Shown here piece after piece: positions 1-11,550 of a DNA stretch of 64,000 bases. Positions within the stretch are counted from its first letter, which is position 1; each line of letters starts with the position of its first letter. The notes under the pieces were generated by a model that was not told where the DNA came from, did not search any database, and was given only the letters and a program-made list of their open reading frames with translations. A program made the position numbers and the translations under genes. The stretch comes from Blasia pusilla (Eukaryota; Marchantiophyta; Marchantiopsida; Blasiales). The stretch covers positions 9,176,001 to 9,240,000 of the forward strand of contig CM114272.1 in the NCBI GenBank assembly GCA_050084515.1, written 5' to 3'.

Positions 1-1083
1 TCCAGAAGATAATCAAGAAGAGCGTATGAAAGCTGTTAGACAATGAGTAACCTACCATGATGGATTCAATTTTGAAAGTAGGATGAGCCGCTCCTTCTTG
101 AGGTCTCTTCGAGGTCTTCGTTAGAACTTTGTTATCCAAGATTCGCAAGAGCCTTTCTCTGCACTTGAGAAAAGTCTTTTCCAAGAGGGGAGAAAACGAT
201 TTTGTTCTCTTGTGCTAGTGAAGACTTAGTTATTGAAGTTAGTTAAGTACTTAGTGAAGAAGGAGTTATTCTTAAGATTTCTTATAAAACCTCTCTTTAC
301 TCAGGAAACCGTGATCTCTTGGGAACGAACTTAATACTTTGCAATTAAAATAGTACCTTTTTCCATGAGTTGTACATTACAAGTGAGGATGCTATCTTAT
401 GTTTGTGTGTTTGTAGTTAGTGATAGCAACATGTATTTACATGACACCTTTCTACAACAATACTACATCAAAACGGGAAGTTACTTATAATTATACTTTT
501 TAGTGTATAGGAGTAGTAGAAAGGAAGAATCAACAAGTAATAGAAATAACCAATCCTAGGCAAAATGAGAAGCATATACCTGAGATGAATTGAGCAAATT
601 TAGTTGCATGTGCAACATATCTAATAAATTGCAACGATAAATGACTGCCTTTACTTGCAAAGCTACACGGAGTTGCAATGGATCCAAAATCATATCATAA
701 TGGAATTGCAAGATATAGGGTTCCAAAGTCGAATTAAAAATGATCCTCTTTTGAAAAAAAATATGGACTTTCAATGAAGCCCCAAGGAATCCTCAATCTT
801 TTCTAATGAAGAATTTTTCGGGATATCTTGGAAAAAATGTGAGTATTGGTCACTCAACTTTGTAGCATTTACGTTTGAGCGCTAATGAAGGAGAGATTTT
901 GAATGTTCGTGAAGCTTGAAGTGTGAAAGTAGGAAAGAGAGAGAATGTGGGATATGGTGGGTCAAGATAAGAGCATGATGGAGGAGAGTTGAGAGCTAGA
1001 TTACGAGCTTGCCCAACAAGAGCGAGTCCACGGAAATTAGGACTAGTGGGAGAGATTTTAGGGAAATCATAGAAGAAATTGGC

Positions 1084-1156
<73 letters not shown>

Positions 1157-2393
1157 CTTACCGTATTTCATTTTGTTTTAATTTCTCGATTTGTTTTCTC
1201 TTTTGAAGAGTGCTGAAACATGTTCAACACATATATTGTGCAAAATTTGTGGAATCTCAAGTCTTATCTCTTACAAAATAACTATATTTTGTAAGTATAA
1301 GTAAGATTTTAATATTCTAAGATATGTATGGTCTTATGAATGTCCAAGTTTTTTCACAAGGAATGAAAGTTGGAATTCAAAGCTCTTAAACCTATCTACT
1401 GCTTCTTTAGACTCACTAGCCATTTATTTCCTCTACTTGTTATCACATCTAAGATTTTTTATGCCTTCCTTGTAGCCAAGATTTCACAACTAGTAGTCAA
1501 TAGTGAATTATCAAACGGACATGAAAAAAAAGCTCAATTGATATGATATACTTTGATGGAGCTCAAATTATAAGGGATTGGGGACATTAAATGAAATCAA
1601 CATTATATTATGATATTGGATCTTTCTCAAGGATAAGAATTGTTTATTTTAATTGACTTCAAGACCTTATGTATATTAATTACCACTTACCATTATGAGA
1701 GGTTTGCTTTCTTATGTAATGTGTAAGTTCTCATAATATTTATATCTTTGTGTTGTAATTGTTGGTGCTCTTACAATGACTAATAGAATTTGTCTTCCTT
1801 TTTACTATGATTTTTTTTATTGAGAAAAGAGTATAATCTCAAATTTTGAATTTGGTTAAGAAATTCATAAACACTTTGGCAAGGTAATTTTTTGGTGAAA
1901 AATAGATCCCCATCCCCAAATAAGATTTTATGATCCTATACTCACCTTAGTGGTGTAAGAGACAAGGTCTAAAAGATGGGGTTTTTTTGTTTGAGAAAAA
2001 AATCATCGTAATTTAGCTCCAACGTCTTTCTCGTGGAGAAAAAAAAATACATTTTACAACGTGCATTGCTTCCAAATATGAAGTGCTAACCATTTTCTTA
2101 TTTAATTTCCAATAGAAAATACAATTATTAACCTTTTTCCAAATTGACTCTAGCCAAGAGAAGCAACAAATAACACACTAATCAAAGTATAGTTTTAAAC
2201 GACATAGCTACTAATACTTCAATGCCAAAAAATCATTATTAAAAAAGCTCTTATATTAGAGCCCTAGGAAAAAATATCAATTATAAGGTGGAACATACAT
2301 ATCAATCTCCGCTTTATACCTCTTATCAAACGTGCCACTTAGTTTAATATTTAGGCCCCTACATTGTCTATTCCCATCTTTGCTATCTACACA
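1..2393. other. AT-rich intergenic DNA, no gene recognised
   Basis: No conserved protein is recognisable. The short open frames here have no family features. The stretch is AT-rich with many poly-A and poly-T runs and holds one AG microsatellite, listed separately. I see no RNA gene. Confidence 0.6.
1085..1154. repeat. (AG)35 microsatellite
   Basis: An uninterrupted run of about 35 AG dinucleotides. A matching CT run lies in intron 1 of the DUR3 gene at 23304-23345. Confidence 0.98.
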
Positions 2394-2573
2394 TCTATAT
2401 TATTATTGGACAGTGCCTCTTCATATTGAAACCATATCTCCTTTTGACACATGTCCTTTTTAGTCAATAGAATCGCTCGCTGTTTAAACCAATAAGATTG
2501 TTCGAATCCAATTAGAAAGTTAGGATAGGTAATTCAAAATTATACATCCGTGCATCGCACGTTCACCAACTAG
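2394..2573 (+). mobile_element. Non-autonomous Helitron-like element, copy 1
   Basis: It starts TCTATATTATTATTGGA and ends in CTAG. Just before the end is a small GC hairpin (CGTGC-ATC-GCACG). It is flanked by A on the left and T on the right, as expected for Helitron insertion between A and T. The internal stretch around GACACATGTCC recurs in the copies near 18.3, 61.0 and 61.9 kb. It has no coding capacity and must depend on a RepHel protein encoded elsewhere. Confidence 0.75.
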
Positions 2574-4746
2574 TCCCACTTTATAAGAATTGAATGGTTT
2601 TTAATACCCTATAGATTTTTGGCCTTCTCAAGAGCGCCTCTCAACCTATATTTGTAACCATTATACAAATTAGTTTTCATTGTGATATTTGCAAGAAGGT
2701 ATGGTTATTGATTGTTTCAAATTTGATTTATATCTCTTTTTCGTTTAGCTTTCAAATTTTTTTTGAGATTTCATAATATGGTGGTGTAAACCTATTTCTT
2801 ATGTATTAAGATAAGTATGGGAAAACCATGTGCCACTAATATACAATCATTTGCAGGCTTATCTTCAAAGTGCTTTGAAGTAGTGCTACCTTTAAAGCAT
2901 TAGTATTGAGTTCCTAGGAGCCTACCTTTAAAGCATTTGTCGATTGATGTTCCAAGTTGTGTTAGCAATTATGAAATTTGTTCTAGATGAAAGAAACTCT
3001 ATTGCAAAAAAATGTGACTTACTTGGAGTTGGACTAATAAAAACTTACTCATGATATATAAAAGAAAGAAAATGTTCAAGTTATTATTGCTCACTTTCCT
3101 CGAAACTCATCCGTGCTCGAAGTGCATTTATGTATGGGGTTGATTTTGGTATAACTTTTATTCATATCCTCTATCCTTTGGTTTAGAACCTTCTAACTAC
3201 AGGAAAATAGATTTGCAAATAAAATTACGGGATCTTTCAAGATAAGATCAAGTTTGTAAACTTTAATTAAAATTTCAAGTAGCCACCAAAATAGTCAAGT
3301 GGGTGTGGATCATCTTGAATTAGTAAAATACAAACATGGGAGTAACTAGAATCAAAATTTAGGCATTGACGCGAGGCGCACGAGCCTGAAGAATGCATTT
3401 TTCTCCATCTCTGAAAAGGTTTAGAGTTTGTTTTTGTTTTTTTCTAGTAGTTATTTTAGGTATTATTGCATGTACTATAAGTTTAGCTATTTTAGAACCA
3501 TCATGTTGAGTATTGACTGCCATTGTGAGCAATGGAGGTTACCTACCATTGGATACGGATTAAAATGGAAATGATATGTAGATAAATTTAGGGGGCTTAA
3601 ATCTATTTTTATTAATTTCAAACTAATCACTCAAGATTAAAATTAAAAGTGATCGAGGAGATGCATAAATACCTTGCAAATTATTTGATATAAGCATACT
3701 CTTTCTAACTTAAAGATCATCTATGAATTCTCTTTGTTGACTAGTTTCTTTGTAAGCAGACACGTTACTTGGATCAAAATTTGTAAAGTTAATCTCACGG
3801 TAAATTTGACTCCTAAACTTCCGACGATTTGTTTGAATCCATGACTCCTCTTGGCATAGAGTAGGATTTGCCATTCCTCCCAGTTGTTGATTGACGTTGA
3901 ACCTCTCTATTAAACATCGATCAAAACTTTGAGATTTCACATTATCAAGCCTTTCTAAGTACAAGGTATTCCCTACCATATTCTTCAAGGAATTATCAAT
4001 AAGGAATGGTGAAAAACATGAGTACGGTCTTATCTCAGAGGATGGGATTTATATGAAATATCCCTCTAGCAAGCTCGTGGGTGGTGTCGCATACATATAG
4101 ATTGGTACAAAATCTATGTTTCTATTCGTATACATCCACATAAAAAATATTGACAATCTTCCCAAACATAGGTGGATCAAAAGCTTGCACATGGACTTAT
4201 GTCCCTCCTAGGGACACATATTTGTGAGTAGGAAATATTATCTGCATCCCCTATCTTGCACTCTTCCTAATCTTTCCCCATGCCTCGCCACCTATCCTCG
4301 TGCTCTACCACCCAAGAGGGACACAAGGGGCACTCAAGGGGGGTGAGGGCAATTTTTCTTTTTGCTATCCCGTGTTTGCCTCATCCAGCCCCATTATGCC
4401 TTCTCATCCAACACTATCAACCCCGGCCCTTTCCCTGCACTCCCACAACTACCTTCACTACAAGGGATTTTTTGTGGCTTGCAAGTGTCTTGTGAGTATA
4501 ATTTTCAAAATTATGACTACATTTTGACTATCATGTGATAATAATTTACGAGTGTAGATCAAGCAAATATCTTGGGACTACTACTAAAATTATGACTTCG
4601 ATCTTGATTGGGATTTCCTACAATTATGCAATGTTTGGAAGTCTCTATAGTTACAAGACAATCGCAAACTACCTTGTGACCATCATCTAGAACACGATTG
4701 CAAAGTATGAGTATTTTGATTGACAAGCTTCAAGTTTGAGGAGTTT
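2574..4746. other. AT-rich intergenic DNA, no gene recognised
   Basis: AT-rich with no recognisable gene. A 92-codon open frame on the minus strand (3710-3988) resembles no family I know. A more GC-rich patch near 4280-4450 has short overlapping frames but no domain. Confidence 0.5.
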
Positions 4747-4887
4747 GTACCAAGATAGGCGCTTAAAGTAGCCGTAAAAAAAAACCTGGAGCCATGAAGC
4801 CCTATCTCTATAGTTATATGTACTTATCAAAGCTCATGTATTCTTTGATTCCATCGGTCGCAAGTCTTTAAGCGCCTATCTTGGTAC
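4747..4887. repeat. Perfect 22-bp inverted repeat (foldback)
   Basis: The arm at 4747-4768 (GTACCAAGATAGGCGCTTAA...) is the exact reverse complement of 4866-4887, with about 97 bp between. It lies just upstream of the copia 5' LTR. It could be the ends of a small foldback or MITE-like insertion, or LTR material. No target duplication was identified. Confidence 0.8.
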
Positions 4888-5243
4888 ATCATAATGATGG
4901 ATGCTCATGAATTGTTTCTCCTAATGTATACATATTGAAGACTGAGTTATAGTCAAACTCATCCTCATCTAAACTGCTATATTTGGTACTCGGTGAAGTA
5001 GGGAAACTTAATCTTGGTTTGTCAGTTAAGCGTGATTATCTTAACTAGGGTTAATTAATCATAATTACTCTAACTCAAGACTATGGTTAGGATTAGGGTT
5101 AGGGTTTCTTGTACATACCTTATATAATTGAGAAGGAGACCATCCTCCACTCATCCTCTTATTGAAAAATTTCATTCTCCATGGTGGTGTATGAGTGTGA
5201 GAGTCGTTTCCCACCAGTTATGCTTCTTTAGCAGTTTTCTACA
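4888..5243 (+). promoter_or_regulatory. Ty1/copia 5' LTR, 3' part, with TATA box
   Basis: This region precedes a tRNA-primer site and a copia gag, so it should be the 5' LTR. It contains TATATAA at 5121-5127, a plausible core promoter. Just upstream is a short telomere-like stretch (TTAGGATTAGGGTTAGGGTTT, about 5087-5107). The LTR ends in ...CTACA at 5243. Its left end could not be fixed because no 3' LTR was found for comparison. Confidence 0.5.
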
Positions 5244-5255
5244 TAGTATCAGAGC
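5244..5255 (+). other. Primer-binding site for initiator tRNA-Met (copia)
   Basis: TAGTATCAGAGC matches 11 of 12 bases of TGGTATCAGAGC, the usual plant copia primer site complementary to the initiator tRNA-Met 3' end. It immediately follows the LTR end and lies about 490 bp upstream of gag. Confidence 0.75.
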
Positions 5256-5735
5256 GATAGGAGAACATCACTTGAAATTCTTGGTGTTTGAGGAAAGAAG
5301 AGAGGCAAGAGAAGCCACAAATTTTTTTCAAAGCTCATTGGCTACAAATTTCAGGTGAAGCTTTGACGACGACAAAACTTTTGAGGCATTTTTTAGGGCT
5401 TTCCCGGTGGATATAGCAATCTTGGTTTGTATCGGTCAAAACGATGCCTGAAGCTTGTCATAAACATCTTGTAGAGCTCATTGAGAGCTTTAATTTCCAA
5501 TGCATCCAAAATCGTTTGATTATGATTCTTTGAGCTCTTGCAATAGCAATTTCAGCGTAGGAATAGGCAATTAGTGAAGGAATGTTGTGCAGTTTGCTCT
5601 CTACATGCCAATTTTGACTATTTCTTCCATTCAGTTAGTCAATTTTGGCAAATTTCAGATCAATTTTTGTGTAGAAGTTGTCTATGCTTCAATTGAAGCA
5701 GTTGAGAGCCTGAAATTATATTTTTGTGAGTAAAA

Positions 5736-6302
5736 TTGTTTGTCATGGAGTATTCCTCAACATCAATCACCGACGAGAAGCTAGATAAGCAGAATTATAA
5801 TGTCTGGAAGTTTTGCATGAAACAATTTCTCATGGGTCAAGAACTATGGGAGCTTGTTATATGTGATGAGGCCAAGCCAAAAAATGACTCAACAGACTTA
5901 AATGTTTACACTTGGAATAAACGCGCAAGGCAAGTAATTCAATAATGATGAGTTCGCTAATGATAGGTCATATTGAAGATGTTGATATTCTGAAGGAGGC
6001 CTAGGATGCATTGGAAAAGCTATTCCAGACATCTACAAAGGCCATAAATCTTCAATTAAAATAACAATTGAACGAAGTGAGGAAATGATCATAGAGCATC
6101 AATGATTATGTTTTGAGTATTAGACATATTGTTGATAAGTTGAATAGCATTGGAGTGAAGGTAGAAGATGACGATATGATTTTGTTCACTCTTCAAGGCC
6201 TTCCAAGGGATTACAAAAAACTTTGAGACTTCTATTTCTGTGAAAGAGAAGTATCCAACCTTTCAAGAGTTAGTCTCACTGATAATCAATGAAGAGATGC
6301 GC
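5736..6302 (+). pseudogene. Ty1/copia gag, 5' part, interrupted by gypsy G1
   Basis: The frame begins MEYSSTSITDEKLDKQNYNV, and the LDKQNYNVWKFCMKQFL pattern is typical of the copia gag N-terminus (UBN2/DUF4219 type). It breaks after about 69 codons, but gag-like sequence continues in shifted frames to about 6300. There the G1 gypsy element begins. The rest of gag resumes at 14865 beyond G1. Frameshifts and stops make it non-functional. Confidence 0.75.
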
Positions 6303-6576
6303 TGTCGTGCGAATCCACATCATCATACAACATACATCGCTGACATATCATACTCACATACATACATAACATAGACGAGAGCATCCACAAACACAAATGT
6401 ACCACAACTCGCCCCCTAATCAAGGCGGTTAGGTCCTCTAACTCCAGGTAGCCCTATACATCTACTACATGCTATACACCTTCTTGGGTGCACGAATCAG
6501 AAGGCCGGGTGCTAGGTTGCCCCATCGTTAGTCGCACATCTGTAATCCATATCATGCAAAGATCAAGTCATCTACC

Positions 6577-6949
6577 TCTCCTAAGTACATCGAGGACAAA
6601 CCCACCTTCCAATAGGAACAACATCCATACGTGGAGTCAAACACATCATTTGCCAATCCCTAGAACACCGATCACACACCAACATACGGGCTGCGTTAGC
6701 AGCAGACCTTCACAACATGCACCTCAAGCTAGCACGTATCATGGCTAAGCTTGGGTCAACAGTACAATCCACATTTGGAAGATGACATGGTGTACAATTA
6801 CGCACATGGTCCTTCCAAACAACTCCATCACGACCCTCCAACATGAGAACTCCAGAAGCTAACACCTCGCACACTCGTAAAATAGTGCGGCTTGGCATCA
6901 CATCCAATGTTGTTGGTGCAATCTGCTGCAAATAGACATAGTCCCCCAC
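6577..6949 (-). pseudogene. G1 integrase C-terminal domain and PHD finger
   Basis: The frame from 6949 reads [16 protein letters not shown] then [16 protein letters not shown], matching G2 closely. After a frameshift near 6715 the PHD half continues as VCDRCSRDWQMMCLTP and then GRWVCPRCT followed by a stop near 6577. The PHD histidine ligand is Q here (DWQMMC against GWHMAC in G2), which should weaken zinc binding. The stop marks the end of pol. The roughly 270 bases downstream are 3' untranslated sequence ending at the element border. Confidence 0.75.
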
Positions 6950-6985
6950 ATGGAACCTACGAATCGATGGTCGATAACCTCCGCC

Positions 6986-8158
6986 TTAAATGGTTGCATA
7001 CCGCAACGTATCCTTGTGTTGAGCAATGGCAAGATTCTCAAAGGCTGTTGGCATAACTCTCCGAAAGAGCTCTGTCCGTTGAGAACACACTCTCATCCAT
7101 ATTTCTGGGTCATCAAGGTTCACCACCTCACTAGACTCCCAACGAATTGCTGTTGGCAAGTCTGGATCTCGGCCGTATAACAGAAAATAAGGCGAGAAGG
7201 AAGCCAAGCATGCTTGGCGACTGAACCTATACCCCATGGCTAACCATAGCAAATAAATATCCGAGTCTCCAAGATGCCCCTTCTGTAGGCCATACTTGCG
7301 GAATACCCTCTTCACCGTCTGAACCACACTTTCAACCAAACCATCCGCCTCTGTATGATCTCGAGACGTGGTCCAATGATCAATCAACGCCTTGTCACAC
7401 AAGACCTGAAACTCACCCTGAAACTCGATACCCTGGTCGGTTAGCACTTCAGCTGGTGCACCAAAATGACTAAGCACTCTATCAAGAAATGCATACGCCA
7501 TTCCCTCACTTGCCTTGTCAGGTAATGCCACCAACTCAGTCCACTTGGAGAAGTGCTCCACCATCACCAACACATATCGATGATGTCATACAGTCAACAG
7601 TAACGGTCCCGCAAAGTCCACACTCCAACAATAACCCAACCCCATAATAGGCAAGGGGTGTAACTGTGGTGTAGGGGCATTGAATGATGCCCTCACCCGG
7701 TCACAAACCATACAACGTGACACCAACTGCTGCACCTGAGTATGCATGCCACGCCACCAGTACTGACCAAGGAGTAAGCTATACGTACGCTTTACCCCAA
7801 AATGTCCCAACTCCTCATGGGCATGTCGCACAATACGCTCTCTTTGAGCCAAAAGCGGTATTATTCGTACTCTACCATCCTTCCACACATGGAGAATATG
7901 TGTTCCCTCCAATCGATACCTCTTAGCACGTTGAAGAACACAGTCTCGCTCCTTGGCACTCACTATGCCTGGCACCCTACTGGTCCGTAGGAAATCCAAC
8001 ACCAATGCATCATCATGAATATCACGCTGATCCATACCACCATCTCCAACCTTAGGATCTGAAGGCTGGCCATCTACCCTTTGACTAGAGTAAGATGTCA
8101 TGTGGTCCTCCATACTAGAGTCCACCCTAACCAACATAAAAAGGCGGATGCATGCCAA
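6986..8158 (-). pseudogene. G1 integrase (HHCC zinc and DDE core)
   Basis: Two frames (8158-7586 and 7573-6986) encode a gypsy integrase. The N-terminal zinc motif is visible as HAHEELGHFGVKRTYSLL followed by SRCMVCDRV. The first catalytic Asp is in SVDFAGPL. The second is in LTDQG and the Glu in ADGLVES, about 35 residues later, as in the DDE family. The core inserts the cDNA into host DNA. The two frames are separated by a stop and short shift near 7580. Then comes the C-terminal domain and PHD finger. Confidence 0.85.
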
Positions 8159-9640
8159 CCTGGCACCATCTCCTCATCAACTTCGCCATGCCATCTAGCC
8201 CAAGTTGCATCCTCTTGGCTAGTACATGGGTTCCTACTCAACCCATCAGCATCGAGGTTGGCAACTCGAGGTCTATGTACCACATGGAAGTCATACTCCT
8301 GTAAGATAAGAGCCCATCGTGCAAGCTTCCCTATAAGCTTGTCAGACTCCATCAACCACTTGAGCGGCTGGTGATCAGTAACAAGAGTAAACTGTGTGCC
8401 AAACAAGTAACACCTAAAGTGTGCCACAGCCCACACTATTGCCAAGCACTCTCCCTCATATGAACTAAAGCGCGACTCCGCTGTATTATTTGAACGACTT
8501 GCATAGGCCACCATAAACTCCATGTGCTCAACATCATGTTGTGTCAACACCGCTCCAAGTCCCAAGCTAGCCCAATCAGTGTGTAATTGAAATGGGCGCC
8601 TTCTGATAGGTCTCCTCAAGATAGGCACCACCACCAACTGGGCCTTGAGCTCCACAAAAGCTCTCTCCTGATCATCTCCCCAATGCCACTCTTGATCTGA
8701 TTTCAGCAATTGGTTCAAAGGCTTTGCCATAGCACAAAATCCCTTCACATACCTCCGATAGTAGTTCGCCAATCCCATGAATGCCCGAACTCTACTCACA
8801 TCTACCGGACGCGGAATAAGTGCAATAGCCTCCACCTTTGCTTGCTGAACTCCCAAACCACCTGGATAGATCACATGACCCAAGTACTCAACATCCTCAT
8901 GGAAGAACTTACACTTTCCTGGATGCAAACATAGACCATGAGCTTTCAACCGCTCAGACACAATCTACAAATGTATCTGATGCTCCTCCACCGTGTTACT
9001 GAACATCAAGATATCATCAATGTAACACCGAATAAAATCCAACCCTGCTAGGATCTTGTCCATCACTCTCTGAAACTCGGCATGTGCATTCTTCAACCCA
9101 AAGGGTAAGAATTTCCACTGGTACAAACAATCCTTGCCATGAGAGTTGACACCCCAAAATGCTGTCTTGGCCTTGTCACTCTCTCGAATCGGCAACTGAT
9201 GGTATCCTGCCCGAAGATCCAAATAACTGAAAATCTTTGCCTGTCCCACCACATCAAAGATCTCCTCAAGTGTAGGCATGGCATACTTATCAGCCTTGGT
9301 CTGCCGCTTGATAGGACGGTAATCTCCATACATCCGCCTATTCGTATAGTTGCCATGCACATCCTTTTTAGCAGGCATGATAGTGGCTGATGCATACTCT
9401 CCATGCGACCACTCCACTAATCCAGCCTCCAAAAGGTCCAACGTCCTACTTTGAATCAGGTCCCTCTCCATATCACTATATCGGTAGGGACGACGGAAGA
9501 TTGGCGTATCACTAGCCAAATCAATCCGTATACCGGGTCCAACCAAAGCACCCAACTCCTTCATGCTAAAGGCAAAACAACTCCTATAAGCACGTAGGAA
9601 CTGTGTCAAACGACGTTTCTCACCTCCCGTAAGCTTGGGC
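8098..9640 (-). pseudogene. G1 reverse transcriptase and RNase H
   Basis: The RT frame (9609-8965) contains the conserved stretches GDYRPIKRQTKADKYAMPTL, FSYLDLRAGYHQ, LPFGLKNAHAEFQRVMDKIL and the catalytic YIDD box. A single stop separates it from the next frame (8961-8098), which carries the RT thumb (GLANYYRRYVKG) and RNase H. RNase H catalytic acids are in HTDWASLGLGAVL, SSYEGECLAIVWAV, VTDHQPLKWL and LDADGLSR. Apart from that stop this is the best-preserved part of G1. It copies element RNA into cDNA and degrades the template. Confidence 0.92.
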
Positions 9641-9705
9641 CCAAGTAATGGCTCCTAAGTCTCCTCCATTGGCACACTAGAGAGAGAGGACGATGCCATT
9701 GGCTG

Positions 9706-10691
9706 CTACACAATCCCCTCACAAGATGGTACATCCTTAGCTACACCATCATCTGAGCAAATAACTCCTCCACCAGCATGAGCAACCAACTCCACATACC
9801 CAGCCATTACATCCCATTTACTCCAAGGATGCAAAATACTACTCTCCTCGCCCCCAGCCGATGCCTCTATTGTCCCGGTAGGCATCAAGCTCATCACAAG
9901 GGGTGGAAGACCCATACATATAGTCCGAAGTCGACGCTGCTCGGCCATACCAAGACTCAAAATCCAAGTCAAACAATTGAGGTCCATGGCCTGATCCAAC
10001 ACATGACGTCATGAAGCCTCAGAAATGGAAGCAACCGCTGTCACACCACTAGCAAATCCCATCGCACTCTCTCTCTCTTATCAGCGTTAGGCTCCACCAA
10101 CTGTTGCACATGAGAATCCCATACAAGCCCGGAATCACCTTCCCTGTAGGCATATGACGAGGGAAAACTCACAAATGTGGGTAGTGCCATCCAAGGCTAG
10201 CCCACACACTTCACCAGTGCCATGGATGACCGATCAATAACCCTCACCATCTGAGAAATTCGCCCAGTATCCAAGATACTATCCACTGTAAGGCAAGGAT
10301 CTCGCTGCACTGCATCATATGCTTGACGTAGAACCTCCATGGGCAACAAGTTTGTCCACCACAAGCGTGGACGATGTGCACGCGAGCCAACGCGCGCCGC
10401 ATCCAACAACACTGCTGGTCCATAAGTAGGAGTCCGCCGTGGGGCCTCCTCTTCCTCGTGAGGTATAACAGCCTCACACCAAGCCTCCTGCACTAGGCGA
10501 TCAACCTCTTGCCGTAGTGCACCGCATGAACTCCAAAGTGGCACATCCAACGACGAGGATGCCACTGCTGCAAGACTAGGGACCTCCTCTACCTCCTCAT
10601 GCACAAGAGAATCCATAGCAGAAAGAGTACCCTCCAAAAAGTCTCCTGGCCAAGTGACTACTCCACTAAAACCAGCCACAGATGCTAACAC
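9706..10691 (-). pseudogene. G1 cytosine-5 DNA methyltransferase remnant (C-terminal half)
   Basis: The frame from 10691 carries a linker also present in G2 (...DRLVQEAWCEA). It then jumps to PAVLLDAARVGSRAHRPRLW followed by WTN, the motif VIII region of Dnmt3/DRM-type enzymes. Further on, VDSILDTGRISQMVRV resembles the stretch after motif VIII in Dnmt3. Motif IX (LVEPNA...RERERM-GF in shifted frames, about 10035-10110) and motif X (LDQAMDLNCLTWIL, about 9960-10002) follow. Motifs I, IV (catalytic Cys) and VI, present in G2 and G3, are missing, so about 450 bp was deleted and this copy cannot methylate. Confidence 0.75.
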
Positions 10692-10811
10692 CGTTGGGGA
10701 AGACCCTCATGGTCCAGCCCCATAAATAAATCTCACAGGAACCTGGCTCATACGTCCATCCCCGGAGTGCCAACCAGGTCTATAAGACGCTGTCTCAATC
10801 CTGTAGTCCAT

Positions 10812-11168
10812 CTAAAAACCCATCGGGTATAATACTGCTCCTCCAACTATTACATCATACGACTCGGCTGATGTGACCACTGCAGGTACTCCCAACACTC
10901 GGCTATCAGTGGCATGATCTGGTCTCAACTGTACAGACAAATTCTCTCGTGTCATGAATTGAGACCTATTATTGGCTCCTCCAAGTGATATTTGCATTTG
11001 GAATGGGCAAGGCTCAAGCTCTGACCTCCGAATACCCATACCAATACATGCCGCCTTTCCCAACATCAAAGGTTGGGCACCAGATTCTAACAAGACTCTA
11101 TCCGGTCTATACACCTGACCTGTAGGACTCACCAATCGGAATATCCACTTCGGTTGTCCAACATACAT
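10812..11168 (-). pseudogene. G1 retropepsin-type protease
   Basis: A 118-residue frame with VLLESGAQPLMLGK, the usual DSGA active-site position, and the distal YDVIVGGAVLYP stretch typical of plant gypsy proteases. The catalytic Asp is replaced by Glu (ESGA), which should abolish or cripple activity. It lies between gag and the methyltransferase remnant. The protease would normally cut the Gag-Pol polyprotein. Confidence 0.8.
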
Positions 11169-11550
11169 ACACCAAGTGTAAGCCTCTCACGATCAATGGC
11201 TGGCCGGGCTGGTAATGCATCCATCTTCGCCGCTGGTGCCTGCCAAGTAGCACTGGTACTCAATGCTACACCTCACATAGAGGGTCGCTCCACTGCAACA
11301 CCCTCATCCACCTCAGCAGGTGTAGCAATAACACCCCCACGTTCACACAATGTGGCTGCTTGCTGAAATACAGGAGCTAAGTCAACTCCTAAAGCCATCA
11401 GCTCCGTGGCCGAAAAAAATAGGGATCCCAACACTGAAGTTGCCATCCGCAATACTGCATTAAGTGCTGCATCCGTGTCTACTACACGCAATGTAGATGC
11501 CTCAGTCCTCACTGTTGGCTCAATAGGTTGCGTAGGAACCATGAATGGAG

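Noticed and set aside
3710-3988. 92-codon minus-strand frame
   Set aside because: No recognisable motif and no neighbouring gene parts; length is within chance.
5085-5107. Telomere-like TTAGGG/TTTAGGG repeats
   Set aside because: Only two to three units inside a copia LTR; too short to be an interstitial telomere and possibly just a promoter telo-box.
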